Shown: positions 1 to 12,623 of the stretch, piece after piece
How the letters are laid out: every line of letters starts with the position of its first letter
Numbering within the stretch: position 1 is the first letter of the stretch
Assembly (NCBI GenBank): GCA_002427815.1
Contig: DIZF01000066.1
Coordinates: forward strand, 127,343-154,860
Direction of reading: 5' to 3'
DNA length: 27,518 bases
Source of the DNA: Ramlibacter tataouinensis
GTDB taxonomy: Bacteria; Pseudomonadota; Gammaproteobacteria; Burkholderiales; Burkholderiaceae_C
Made by a program: the position numbers and the translations under genes
Notes under the pieces: model-generated
The model's input: the letters and a program-made list of their open reading frames with translations, nothing else
Database searches by the model: none
Told to the model about the DNA's origin: nothing

Positions 1-61
1 CCCCCCCCCCCCCCCCGAACCCCCCCCCCCCGGGGGGGGAGCCCCCCCCCCGCCCCCCCCC
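1..61. other. Low-complexity C/G run, probable contig-end artefact
   Basis: This stretch is nearly all C with one G block and a few A/G interruptions. The RecJ reading frame runs cleanly up to its edge and then would become a glycine run on the minus strand, which no RecJ has at this place. I read it as sequencing or assembly noise at the end of a contig, not as biology. Confidence 0.85.
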
Positions 62-1726
62 CTGCCATTCGTCGGCATCGAGCCGGAACGCGAGCTTGAC
101 CCGGGCCGGCAGCGGCTCGGTGTGGCCGAACCAGATTCCGTCCACCGGCTGGCCCTGGTGCCGCAGCTTGAGCTGCAGGTGCTTGTCGGCCACCAGCCGC
201 TGCGAAATGACTTCGACCACCTCGCTGAAGACCGGCGGCGCGAAGCCCTGGCCCCACACCTCGTGGTGCAGGGTGTCGACCAGATCGGGCCGGCGGTATT
301 CGGGCGCCAGCGGACCGTCGGTGTCCAGGCGCCGCAGCAGCGTCGGCGCATCCAGCCACTCCTGCGCAACCTGCCCCAGAGCCTGCTCGAAGACTTCCAG
401 GTGTTCCTCGGCGAGGGTGCAGCCGGCGGCCATGGCGTGCCCGCCAAAACGCAGCAGCACGCCGGGATGGCGCTTGGCGACCAGGTCCAGCGCGTCGCGC
501 AAATGAAAGCCGGGAATCGAGCGGCCCGAGCCCTTGAGCTCGTGCTCCTTGCCGGGCGCCTGGCTGGCCGCGAACACGAAGGTCGGCCGGTGCAGCCGGT
601 CCTTGACGCGCGATGCGACGATCCCGACCACGCCTTCGTGGAAGTCGGGGTCGAACATGCAGACCGCCGGGGGCGGCTCCTCGCTGTCGTCGACCAGCGC
701 GTCGACGATCTGCATCGCCTGGTCGCGCATGCCGCTTTCGATGTCGCGGCGGTCGCGGTTGATGGCGTCGAGCGCGCGGGCCAGCTCGTCGGCGCGGGCC
801 GGGTCGTCCGTCAGCAGGCACTCGATTCCCAGCGTCATGTCGGACAGCCGGCCGGCGGCATTGATGCGCGGTCCCAGCGCGAAGCCGAAATCGAAGGTGG
901 TCGCGACTTTGGGATTGCGCGCCGCCACGGCAAACAGGCTGGCCATGCCGCAGGGCAGGGCGCCGGCGCGAATCCGCTTGAGCCCTTGCGCCACCAGGCG
1001 CCGGTTGTTGGCGTCGAGCTTGACCACATCGGCCACCGTGCCCAGCGCCACCAGCGGCAGCAGGGCGTCCAGCTTGGGCTGGTTGTGCTGCTCGAACACG
1101 CCGCGCTGTCGCAATTCCGAGCGCAGCGCCAGCAGCACGTAGAACATCACGCCGACACCGGCGAGCGCCTTGCTTTCGAAGCCGCAGCCGGGCTGATTGG
1201 GGTTGACGATGACGGCCGCGTCGGGCAACTGCGGGCCGGGCAGGTGGTGATCGGTCACCAGCACCTTCAGGCCCAGCGCATTGGCCGTGGCCACGCCTTC
1301 GACGCTGGCGATGCCGTTGTCCACGGTGATCAGCAGGTCGGCGCCGTGCTCCTTGACGCGCTGCGCGATCGGCGAAGTGAGGCCGTACCCGTCGACCACG
1401 CGGTCGGGCACGAGGTAGTCGAGTTTGCGCGCGCCCAGCAGCTTCAGGCCGCGCAGGGCGACCGCGCAGGCGGTGGCGCCGTCGCAGTCATAGTCGGCCA
1501 CCACGCACAGCTTGTGGCCGGCCGCGATGCTGTCGGCCAGCAGCACGGCCGCTTCCTGCAGGCCTTTCATGCCGGTGGGCGGCAGCAGGCGGGCCAGCCC
1601 ATCGTCGAGCTCCTCCATGGCCAGCACGCCGCGCGCCGCGTACAGGCGGGCCAGCAAGGGATGGACGCCGCCTTGCTCCAGCGTCCAGGCCGCGCGCGGC
1701 GGGATGTCGCGGGTGAAGATCTTCAC
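62..1726 (-). CDS. recJ: Single-stranded-DNA-specific exonuclease RecJ (3' end missing)
   Basis: This is the 5'-3' single-strand DNA exonuclease of recombination and mismatch repair, acting in the cytoplasm with two metal ions. The frame shows the DHH phosphoesterase motifs: DYDCDG at residues 78-83, TVDNG at 134-138, DHH at 159-161 and an NP dipeptide near 175. A DHHA1 region with RFGGHAMAAG follows around residue 425. About 555 residues are present, ending in DADEWQ; the family is usually 565-580 long, so only about 10-20 residues are lost in the C/G run at the window edge. The start is taken as GTG at 1726, because it overlaps the TGA of the upstream gene in a GTGA 4-base overlap, which indicates translational coupling. 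The long open frame on the plus strand over this region is a high-GC shadow. Confidence 0.95.
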
Positions 1727-2679
1727 AGCGACTCCAGCAGGCTCTGCGCCCGTTTGCCGGCGAACAGGCTGCGCAGGCGGCGCAGCCAGCCGCGTCCCTC
1801 CGGGCTGGTCCAGGTCTGTGCCGCGTGATCGCCGCACAGGGTGAGGCTGACGCTCTGGCCCGCATCGAGGCGTTGCAACAGGCCAGCGCAGTCGGTGGCG
1901 TCGAGTTGCTGCCAGGCCGCGGTCCAGCCGTGCCAGTCGCCGCGCAGGGCGCTCTCGCGCAAGGCGTGGCTGACTTCGAGCCCGGGCGGAGCTTCGGTCG
2001 GCGCCGATGCGGGAAGCGCGCCGGTGCCGCTGACCCAGAACGAGTTGACCGGCGCCAGTCCGCGCTGCGCCCGTTCCTCGTTGACGTCGTGGGTGTAGAG
2101 CAGCATCTGCATCTCCTGTTGCAGGCGCCGCACCGTCCTGGCCTCGGGCGCCCGGGGAATCCACTCGTCGATGGCACGGCCGACCACCCGGCCCAGCGAG
2201 GCGGTGGCCAGATCGCGGAACACTTCCCCCCGCGCCAGCCAGAGCGTGGGCGAGTCGTACTCGAGCGCAATGCCGTCCTCCTCGAAATAGGGTTGCATGG
2301 CCGCCAGCAGGGCCTGGGACTCGCGGGCATCGAGTTGCAGGTCGTGCGGATGGCCCATGGCGACGTGATCCTGGCCCACCTGCCAGTGGCACGGCGTGAT
2401 GTGGGCCCAGGCAGCCCCGCCGGTGTCGCGGCCGGCCTGCGCGACCTGCCAGGCCGCCCACGGGATCCGGCCATCGTCCACCGGCAGCCCGCAAGCACGC
2501 GCCAGCACCCGCTCGTGCGGCATCGAGAGGCTGCTCTCGTCGTCGCGATCGATGGCGCCCGGCGCCAGCCGCGCCAGCAGCTTTTCCAGGTGCGGCAGGG
2601 CCAACGTGGTCAACGCCGCGGCGCAGCCCTCGTCGCGCGACGAGGCGAAAGGTATCAACAAGTGGCTGCTGTCCGACAT
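1723..2679 (-). CDS. RpfE-like / phosphoglycerate-mutase-like conserved protein
   Basis: This is a 318-residue soluble protein with no signal peptide or membrane segment. It resembles the conserved betaproteobacterial family annotated either as 'RpfE-type regulatory protein' or as 'phosphoglycerate mutase-like'. Visible conserved patches are AAWAHITPCHWQVGQDHV near residues 90-107 and NSFWVSGTG near 212-220. I see no metal-binding or phosphohistidine signature that would support a real mutase, so the biochemical role is unknown. From memory, recJ and rpfE are also neighbours in the Xanthomonas rpf region, which supports the family name but not a role in signalling. The stop codon overlaps the recJ start by 4 bases, so the two genes are probably one operon. 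The gene is divergent from lolC across 49 bp. Confidence 0.75.
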   Translation of the reverse strand: MSDSSHLLIPFASSRDEGCAAALTTLALPHLEKLLARLAPGAIDRDDESSLSMPHERVLARACGLPVDDGRIPWAAWQVAQAGRDTGGAAWAHITPCHWQVGQDHVAMGHPHDLQLDARESQALLAAMQPYFEEDGIALEYDSPTLWLARGEVFRDLATASLGRVVGRAIDEWIPRAPEARTVRRLQQEMQMLLYTHDVNEERAQRGLAPVNSFWVSGTGALPASAPTEAPPGLEVSHALRESALRGDWHGWTAAWQQLDATDCAGLLQRLDAGQSVSLTLCGDHAAQTWTSPEGRGWLRRLRSLFAGKRAQSLLESL

Positions 2680-2685
2680 CGCCCT

Positions 2686-2705
2686 ATTGTCCGGGATGCC
2701 ACAAT
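2686..2705. promoter_or_regulatory. Inverted repeat in the RpfE-like/lolC divergent promoter region
   Basis: The 49-bp gap between the divergent starts at 2679 and 2728 contains ATTGT (2686-2690), a 10-bp spacer and ACAAT (2701-2705). Each arm reads as an -10-like ACAAT on one strand, so the symmetry may reflect back-to-back promoters or a small operator. No good -35 boxes are visible. The support is weak. Confidence 0.3.
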
Positions 2706-2728
2706 CGGCGCCACAAGAAAACCTTTCG

Positions 2729-3982
2729 ATGCAAATCCCCTACGAGCTGGTCCTGGGCTGGCGCTACACCCGCGCCGGCCGCGCCACCCGGCGCAACGGT
2801 TTCATCTCCTTCATTTCGGGCGTGTCCATGCTGGGCATCGCGCTCGGGGTGGCGGCGCTGATCATCGTGCTGTCGGTGATGAACGGCTTCCAGAAGGAGG
2901 TGCGCGACCGCATGCTGGGCGTGGTGTCGCACATCGAGATCATGGGACCCGACGGCGGCGCGCTGCCCGATCCCGCCCGCACGCTGGCCGAGGCCAAGCG
3001 CAACCCGCAGGTGATCGGCGCGGCGCCTTTCATCGCGGCCCAGGCCCTGCTGGCACGGGGCGAGGACATGCGCGGCACCATCGTGCGCGGCATCGATCCG
3101 GCGCGCGAACCCGAGGTCACCGACATGGCGGCCAGCCTGCAGCCGGTGCTGGCCAGGCTGGTGCCCGGCCAGTTCGGGGTCGTCCTGGGCGTCGAACTGG
3201 CGCGCCAGCTCGGGGTGCGCGAAGGCGACCCGGTGACGCTGATCGCGCCCAGCGGCCAGATCACGCCGGCGGGCGTGGTGCCACGGCTCAAGCAGATGAC
3301 CGTGGTCGGCACCTTCGATTCGGGCCATTTCGAGTACGACAGCGGGCTGGTGCTCATGCACGAGGACGACGCGGCGCGCATCTTCCGGCTCGAAGGCCCC
3401 ACCGGCATCCGCCTCAAGCTCAAGGACCTGAACCAGGCGCCCGAGGTGGCGGCGCAACTGTCGACAACCCTCACCGGCGAGTTCCTGATCCGGGACTGGA
3501 CCCAGCAGAACCGCACCTGGTTCGCCGCGGTGCAGGTGGAAAAACGCATGATGTTCATCATCCTGACCCTGATCGTCGCGGTGGCCGCCTTCAACCTGGT
3601 GAGCACGCTGGTGATGACCGTCACCGACAAACGCGCCGACATCGCCATCCTGCGCACGCTGGGCGCGAGTCCCGGCAGCATCATGGGAATCTTCGTGGTG
3701 CAGGGAGCCGCGGTGGGCGTGATCGGCACCCTGGCGGGACTGCTGCTGGGACTGGGCGTGGCGGTGAACATCGACGTGATCGTGCCGGCGCTGGAGCACC
3801 TGTTCCACGCGAGCTTCCTGCCCAAGGAGATCTACCTGATCAGCAAGATGCCCAGCGATCCGCGGCGCAGCGACATCATGCCGATCGCGCTGATCTCGCT
3901 GGTGCTGGCGTTCGTAGCCACCATCTACCCGAGCTGGCGCGCCAGCCGGGTCAATCCGGCGGAGGCGCTGCGCTATGAGTAG
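2729..3982 (+). CDS. lolC: Lipoprotein-releasing ABC transporter permease LolC/LolE type
   Basis: This is a 417-residue inner-membrane permease of the Lol system, which releases outer-membrane lipoproteins from the inner membrane to the periplasmic carrier LolA. The N-terminus, MQIPYELVLGWRYTR, is typical of LolC/E. One membrane helix follows at about residues 24-50. A large periplasmic domain runs to about 270, and three more helices lie in the C-terminal MacB/FtsX-like domain (around 275-300, 320-345 and 375-397). The protein ends in the family-typical NPAEALRYE. The frame is open far upstream, but ATG 2729 gives the canonical start. The Shine-Dalgarno is poor. It overlaps lolD by 8 bases. 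Only one permease gene is present, as is usual for LolF-type systems that use a homodimer. Confidence 0.93.
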   Translation: MQIPYELVLGWRYTRAGRATRRNGFISFISGVSMLGIALGVAALIIVLSVMNGFQKEVRDRMLGVVSHIEIMGPDGGALPDPARTLAEAKRNPQVIGAAPFIAAQALLARGEDMRGTIVRGIDPAREPEVTDMAASLQPVLARLVPGQFGVVLGVELARQLGVREGDPVTLIAPSGQITPAGVVPRLKQMTVVGTFDSGHFEYDSGLVLMHEDDAARIFRLEGPTGIRLKLKDLNQAPEVAAQLSTTLTGEFLIRDWTQQNRTWFAAVQVEKRMMFIILTLIVAVAAFNLVSTLVMTVTDKRADIAILRTLGASPGSIMGIFVVQGAAVGVIGTLAGLLLGLGVAVNIDVIVPALEHLFHASFLPKEIYLISKMPSDPRRSDIMPIALISLVLAFVATIYPSWRASRVNPAEALRYE

Positions 3983-4655
3983 CCCGGACGTGGTCCTGAA
4001 GGCCGAAGGCATCACCAAGCGCTTCACCGAAGGCGACCTCGATGTCGAGGTGCTGCGCGGCGTGGACCTGCAGGTGAACGCCGGCGAGACTGTCGCCATC
4101 GTCGGCGCCTCGGGTTCGGGCAAGAGCACCTTGCTGCACCTGCTGGGCGGCCTGGATGCGCCCACCAGCGGCAGCGTGCAATTGATGGGGCAGGAGTTCA
4201 CCCGGCTGGGCGCGGCGGAGCAGGGCCGGGTGCGCAACCGCCACCTGGGTTTCGTCTACCAGTTCCACCACCTGCTGCCCGAATTCAGCGCGCTGGACAA
4301 CGTCGGCATGCCGCTGCGCATCCGGCGCGAGTCGCCCGAACGCTGCGAGCAGCAGGCCGCGCAGACGCTGGCGGCGGTGGGCCTGTCCGAGCGGCTGCGC
4401 CATCGACCGGCGGAGTTGTCCGGCGGCGAGCGCCAGCGCGTCGCGATTGCCCGCGCGCTGGTCACCCGGCCGGCCTGCGTGATGGCGGACGAGCCCACCG
4501 GCAACCTCGACCGCAGCACCGCCGATGGCGTGTTCGACCTGATGCTGCAGCTCGCCCGCGAGCGCGGCACCGCTTTCATCCTGGTGACGCACGACGAGAC
4601 GCTGGCGGCGCGCTGCGGCCGTGTGTTGCGCCTCACTGGCGGTTTGCTCGGTTAG
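3975..4655 (+). CDS. lolD: Lipoprotein-releasing ABC transporter ATP-binding protein LolD
   Basis: This is a 226-residue cytoplasmic ATPase that powers lipoprotein release with the LolC-type permease encoded just upstream. The Walker A motif is GASGSGKST at residues 44-52. The ABC signature LSGGERQRVAIARAL lies at about 148-162 and Walker B CVMADEPTGNLD at about 168-179. The switch histidine is in VTHDE near 205-209. The length and the FVYQFHHLLPEFSALDNV stretch fit LolD better than other MacB-family ATPases. The ATG lies inside the lolC 3' end (8-base overlap), which indicates coupled translation. The gene looks intact. Confidence 0.95.
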   Translation: MSSPDVVLKAEGITKRFTEGDLDVEVLRGVDLQVNAGETVAIVGASGSGKSTLLHLLGGLDAPTSGSVQLMGQEFTRLGAAEQGRVRNRHLGFVYQFHHLLPEFSALDNVGMPLRIRRESPERCEQQAAQTLAAVGLSERLRHRPAELSGGERQRVAIARALVTRPACVMADEPTGNLDRSTADGVFDLMLQLARERGTAFILVTHDETLAARCGRVLRLTGGLLG

Positions 4656-4781
4656 TCCGCGTCTGGCGCAACCCCGCCGCGTCCTGAGCGCGGGCGACAA
4701 GCAACGCGTTCATTCTGTCGCCCACGTGATTGAGCGCGATCGAGCCGCGGCTTTAGGATGGCTTTCGGTTTGCAAAATCCA

Positions 4782-4798
4782 TTTCTGCCTGGCAGAAC
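4782..4798. promoter_or_regulatory. Probable IclR operator upstream of the ACAD/ligase operon
   Basis: The palindrome TTTCTGC-CTG-GCAGAAC has the core TTCTGCCTGGCAGAA at 4783-4797. It lies 18 bp before the dehydrogenase ATG at 4816. The same 15-bp core, TTCTGC-N3-GCAGAA, occurs at 22276-22290 before the fadB-like operon, and related half-sites lie upstream of the iclR gene at 19815-19848. A site this close to the start codon fits repression by a regulator of the IclR family, which often bind about 15-bp palindromes. Assignment to the IclR protein at 19920 is inference. Confidence 0.65.
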
Positions 4799-4815
4799 CG
4801 ACACCGGAGACACCC

Positions 4816-6045
<1,230 letters not shown>

Positions 6046-6058
6046 GGGAGCGCCATCG

Positions 6059-7717
6059 ATGTCCGATTTGCATCTTCCGTTCTGGCCGGCCCACGCCCCC
6101 AAGCACCTGTGGCCGCCCGACACCAGCCTCACCTACAACGTCGAGGTGTCGGCCACGCGCTTTCCCGACAAGCCTTTCATGATCTTCTACGACACGGCGA
6201 TCAGTTATCGCCGTTTCCGCGAGGAGACCGAGAGCATTGCCGGGTACCTGCAGCAGGTGTGCGGCGTGAAGAAGGGCGATCGCGTGCTGCTGTACATGCA
6301 GAACAGCCCGCAGTTCATCACCGCGTTCTACGCCATCCTGCGCGCCGACGCAGTGGTGGTGCCGGTCAATCCGATGAACCTCACCAACGAGCTGCGCCAC
6401 TACGTGCGCGACAGCGGCGCCAAGGTCGCATTTGCGGCGCAGGACTTGTATCCGCGCATACAGCCGCTGATGGCGGAGGGCCTGGAGAAGATCATCGTCG
6501 CCACCTACAGCGACTACCTGGAGGCGCCGACCGACCTGAAGGTGCCGGAGTTTGTTTCCGCGCCGCGTGCCTCAGTGACCGATCCGGGCACGGTCGCTTG
6601 GGCCGACGTCCTGGCCGCGGCAAGGAAGCCGGCGCCCGCACAGGCCGGACCCGACGATCTCGCCGTGATGCCCTACACCTCGGGCACCACCGGCCAGCCC
6701 AAGGGCTGCATGCACACGCACCGCAGCGTCATGTACAACACCGTGGCTGGCGGCATCTGGTCGCAGGCCGGCGGGCAGGGTGGCGTCGGACTGGCGGTGC
6801 TGCCGCTGTTCCACGTCACCGGCATGCAGGCCAACATGAACGGCGTGATCTATGGCGGCGGTACCGTGGTTCTGCTGCCTCGCTGGGACCGCGATGCCGC
6901 GGCCGCCTGCGTGCAGCGCCACCGCGTCACCGGCATGGCGTTCATCACCGCGATGGTGATCGACTTCATGGCCAACCCGAAACTGGGCGAGTACGACCTG
7001 TCCAGCCTGCGTTCGGTGGGCGGCGGCGGCGCGGCGATGCCCAAGGCCGTGGCCCTGGCCCTGGAGCAGAAGCTGCGTCTGAAATACCGCGAAGGCTATG
7101 GCATGTCGGAGACCATGGCCGCTACCCATTCCAATCCGCCGGACCGGCCGAAGGAGCAGTGCCTGGGCATCCCGACCTTCGACGTGGACGCCCGGGTGGT
7201 CGAGCCGGGCAGCGCCCTCGAACTGCCGCAGGGCCAGACCGGCGAGATCATCGTGCACGGCCCGCAGGTGATGCAGGGCTACTGGAACCAGCCGGAAGCG
7301 ACGGCGCAGGCCTTCGTCGAGATCGAAGGCAAGCGCTTCCTGCGCACCGGCGACCTCGCGTACGTGGACGAGGAGGGCTACTTCTTCTTCGTCGACCGGC
7401 TCAAGCGCATGATCAACGCCGCCGGCTTCAAGGTGTGGCCGGCCGAGGTGGAGGCGATGCTGTACCACCATCCGGCCATCCAGGAAGCCTGCATCATCGC
7501 GGCCCAGGACCCGCGCCGCGGCGAAACGGTCAAGGCCGTGATCGTGCTCAAGCCCGGCTTCGAGGGCAAGGTGACCGGGCAGGAGATCACCGACTGGTCG
7601 CACGAGAACATGGCCGCGTACAAGGTGCCGCGCATCGTGCAGTTCGTGCAGACCCTGCCCAAGTCGGGCGCCGGCAAGGTGATGTGGCGCATGCTCCAGG
7701 AGGCAGAGCGCAAGTAG
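6059..7717 (+). CDS. AMP-dependent acyl-CoA synthetase (fatty-acid-CoA ligase family)
   Basis: This is a 552-residue ANL-family adenylating enzyme. It would activate a carboxylic acid through an acyl-AMP to the acyl-CoA in the cytoplasm. The P-loop-like motif YTSGTTGQPKG is at residues 206-216. GYGMSET (A5) lies near 344-350, LRTGDLAYVDEEGYFFFVDRLKRM in the A7/A8 hinge region around 427-450, and the catalytic lysine is in PKSGAGKVMWR close to the C-terminus. The start ATG 6059 has GGGAG at 6046-6050, directly after the dehydrogenase stop at 6043-6045, so the two genes form an operon. The position matches LvaE in the levulinate operon. The sequence alone does not fix the chain length or the substituents of the acid. 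The gene is intact and points towards hsdR, which is convergent 46 bp away. Confidence 0.9.
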   Translation: MSDLHLPFWPAHAPKHLWPPDTSLTYNVEVSATRFPDKPFMIFYDTAISYRRFREETESIAGYLQQVCGVKKGDRVLLYMQNSPQFITAFYAILRADAVVVPVNPMNLTNELRHYVRDSGAKVAFAAQDLYPRIQPLMAEGLEKIIVATYSDYLEAPTDLKVPEFVSAPRASVTDPGTVAWADVLAAARKPAPAQAGPDDLAVMPYTSGTTGQPKGCMHTHRSVMYNTVAGGIWSQAGGQGGVGLAVLPLFHVTGMQANMNGVIYGGGTVVLLPRWDRDAAAACVQRHRVTGMAFITAMVIDFMANPKLGEYDLSSLRSVGGGGAAMPKAVALALEQKLRLKYREGYGMSETMAATHSNPPDRPKEQCLGIPTFDVDARVVEPGSALELPQGQTGEIIVHGPQVMQGYWNQPEATAQAFVEIEGKRFLRTGDLAYVDEEGYFFFVDRLKRMINAAGFKVWPAEVEAMLYHHPAIQEACIIAAQDPRRGETVKAVIVLKPGFEGKVTGQEITDWSHENMAAYKVPRIVQFVQTLPKSGAGKVMWRMLQEAERK

Positions 7718-7763
7718 CCCCTTAACCGTTCACATCCCAGCGTCTCGGATGCGTATCAGGCTG

Positions 7764-10925
<3,162 letters not shown>

Positions 10926-10966
10926 GACACTGCGGTTGCCGGAACCCCGTGCGATTGCCTGCTGAG

Positions 10967-10985
10967 TCCCGACAATTTGTCGGGA
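10967..10985. promoter_or_regulatory. Palindrome 1 upstream of hsdR (possible operator)
   Basis: The sequence TCCCGACA-ATT-TGTCGGGA is a perfect 19-bp palindrome with 8-bp arms, centred 51 bp upstream of the hsdR start. A third half-site, CCGACAA on the minus strand, lies at 10989-10995. The centre is 62 bp, about six helical turns, from the second palindrome. There is no T-run, so it is a poor terminator candidate. I read it as an operator of an unknown regulator. Confidence 0.6.
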
Positions 10986-11026
10986 TTCTTGTCGGAACTC
11001 GCCTCTCTACGCCCAAACAACCCCCG

Positions 11027-11049
11027 AATCCCGACAGTCTGTCGGGATT
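11027..11049. promoter_or_regulatory. Palindrome 2 upstream of hsdR (possible operator)
   Basis: Arms AATCCCGACA (11027-11036) and TGTCGGGATT (11040-11049) flank a GTC spacer. This shares the TCCCGACA-N3-TGTCGGGA core with palindrome 1. It lies 21 bp after the stop of the deaminase-ATPase gene (minus strand) and 101 bp before hsdR. A half-site, CGACAA on the minus strand, again lies next to it at about 11049-11054. The repeated architecture argues for specific protein binding rather than a chance stem. Confidence 0.6.
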
Positions 11050-11069
11050 GTCGTCGCGATCTGACTTGG

Positions 11070-12566
11070 TCATGGCCGGACAACCTCGTAGTGGGTGGCG
11101 GGACCCCGCCCAAGGCGGCGGACCAGTCCGACATCCAGAAGTTTTTTCAGTACGCGCTGAGCCTTGCGCTCGTCGAAGCCCATCCGTTCCATTAATTCCG
11201 ATGTGGTGACCAAGCCCTTGCTGGCGACGAATTGCCACGAATCGAGCTCATCCTCCTTCAACTGCTTGCGGATATCAGGCGACATACTTCCCGCCGCAGC
11301 AGCAGGGTTGCGATAAAGGGTAAGCACCAAATACGGATTCTCCCAGCCGTAAGTTGGCAGCGGCAGGCCGGCCTCGGAGGCCCGCGCCTTCATGGACTTC
11401 AACCCCAACCCGCGCTCCTCAGCCAGTTCCATCTTCGCAAACACGTAGTGCAGCACCGGATTGCGGCTCAACATAGGCGCGTCGAATTTCTGGAGCTGTT
11501 CCAACGTGATCGGCTCGACCGGGCTACCCGGGCTTTTGATCGTCACCGTGTCTGGCGTGACTACCAATTGGCACTTTGCCCCAATGACGTCGTAGTTCCT
11601 ATGCACAAGCGCGTTGACGATGCCCTCACGGGCCAGTTCGTAGAACTTCTCCGTCAGCTCCTTCCGTTGTGCGCCGCTCCGGGAGATGGCGTTCGGGAGC
11701 TTGTCTTTCAACCATTGAATGGCCTGTTCGGGAATCAGCACCATGGGTCCATCGAAGTCATGCACCTCTTCGGTTCCATCGGGGTAGTGGATTGTCCCGA
11801 GCAAGCCTGCTTGTGGCATGACATCACGTGGGGATTTGCCGAAAAGCAGCATCCCAAATCCGGCAGGAATGAAGGTGTTCCCGTCTGCTTTCAGCAAACC
11901 CTGCTGCATCAGCCGACGTGAAAGTGCTTCCGAACCAGCAGCCCCATCCAATTTCGTGAACGACCGATAGCGTTCCAAAACGTCCGGAGCTAGGTCTTGC
12001 AGGTCAGCCGTCCGTACCGCATTTTCCATCGCTGAAAGCGTGGCGGGTTTCGCTTCTACCTGCTCCGCCGCGGCCTTTCGCTCCATCGCTTGCGCGATGA
12101 AATCCGTGTTGGCGGCACGTATTTGCTCTTGCAAGTCGCGGTCGAACATATGCACCGTGACCCCGTTGTCTTGAAGATACTTGATGCCTTTGCGGTCGAC
12201 GGTAGGGTCAGGGTCCTCGATACCCACCCAGACTTCCTTGATTCGGGCAAGAACGATGCGCTCTGCGCAGCCCAGCTTGGGGTGGCTGCGGGAGCCAGGA
12301 GCGCACGGCTCCAGCGTCGCAAACAATTTCGAGCCATCAAGCGGGACAGCCCGGTTCTTGCGCTCAAGCACAGTGAACTCGGCATGATCTCCATCCCGGA
12401 GTTCGCCTCGGTAAGCCGTATCCGCCGAGCCGTCAGGCCTGACAAGCAATGCGCCGACGAGCGGACTCGCCTTGCCATCGGCGCGCAGTTCATTGATGGA
12501 CAGCCTCATCACCTCGATGGTCTTCTCCATCAATTTGCGCGGCTCAAACTTCGGTTTTGTTGCCAT
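11070..12566 (-). CDS. RibD-like deaminase fused to GHKL/HATPase_c_4 ATPase and winged helix
   Basis: This is a 498-residue fusion protein. Residues about 15-145 look like a RibD-type zinc deaminase: HAE at 61-63 (zinc His and catalytic Glu), EPC at 86-88 and the second zinc Cys at C100. They are followed by the RibD-like tail GIEDPDP...GIKYLQDNGV. Residues about 195-425 match the ATP-binding half of Schlafen-AlbA-associated ATPases (HATPase_c_4): GMLLFGKSPRD, the N-box E314-N318-H322 in REGIVNALVHRNYD, SPG at 345-347, SRNP at 367-370 and EERGLGL at 383-389. Residues about 440-497 read as a winged helix. The usual N-terminal AlbA_2 domain appears to be replaced by the deaminase. The gene lies 57 bp after the AbiEi-like gene and 144 bp before hsdR on the same strand. 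The start codon ATG 12566 has GGGAAGG only 2 bp away, so the real start may differ. Function is unknown; nucleotide-directed defence or regulation is inference. Confidence 0.8.
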   Translation of the reverse strand: MATKPKFEPRKLMEKTIEVMRLSINELRADGKASPLVGALLVRPDGSADTAYRGELRDGDHAEFTVLERKNRAVPLDGSKLFATLEPCAPGSRSHPKLGCAERIVLARIKEVWVGIEDPDPTVDRKGIKYLQDNGVTVHMFDRDLQEQIRAANTDFIAQAMERKAAAEQVEAKPATLSAMENAVRTADLQDLAPDVLERYRSFTKLDGAAGSEALSRRLMQQGLLKADGNTFIPAGFGMLLFGKSPRDVMPQAGLLGTIHYPDGTEEVHDFDGPMVLIPEQAIQWLKDKLPNAISRSGAQRKELTEKFYELAREGIVNALVHRNYDVIGAKCQLVVTPDTVTIKSPGSPVEPITLEQLQKFDAPMLSRNPVLHYVFAKMELAEERGLGLKSMKARASEAGLPLPTYGWENPYLVLTLYRNPAAAAGSMSPDIRKQLKEDELDSWQFVASKGLVTTSELMERMGFDERKAQRVLKKLLDVGLVRRLGRGPATHYEVVRP

Positions 12567-12623
12567 AGCCTTCCCGTGCTTTTGCTAGCCGGCCGAGGTG
12601 AGCGCCATTATGGGCTACGCTGT

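Noticed and set aside
122..1828. A 568-codon open frame on the plus strand opposite recJ
   Set aside because: It has no recognisable domain and is composed of the GC-rich antisense of RecJ, whose DHH motifs are clear on the minus strand.
10967..11049. The hsdR-upstream palindromes as Rho-independent terminators or a CRISPR array
   Set aside because: No T-runs follow the stems, and only two unevenly flanked copies exist, without regular spacers.
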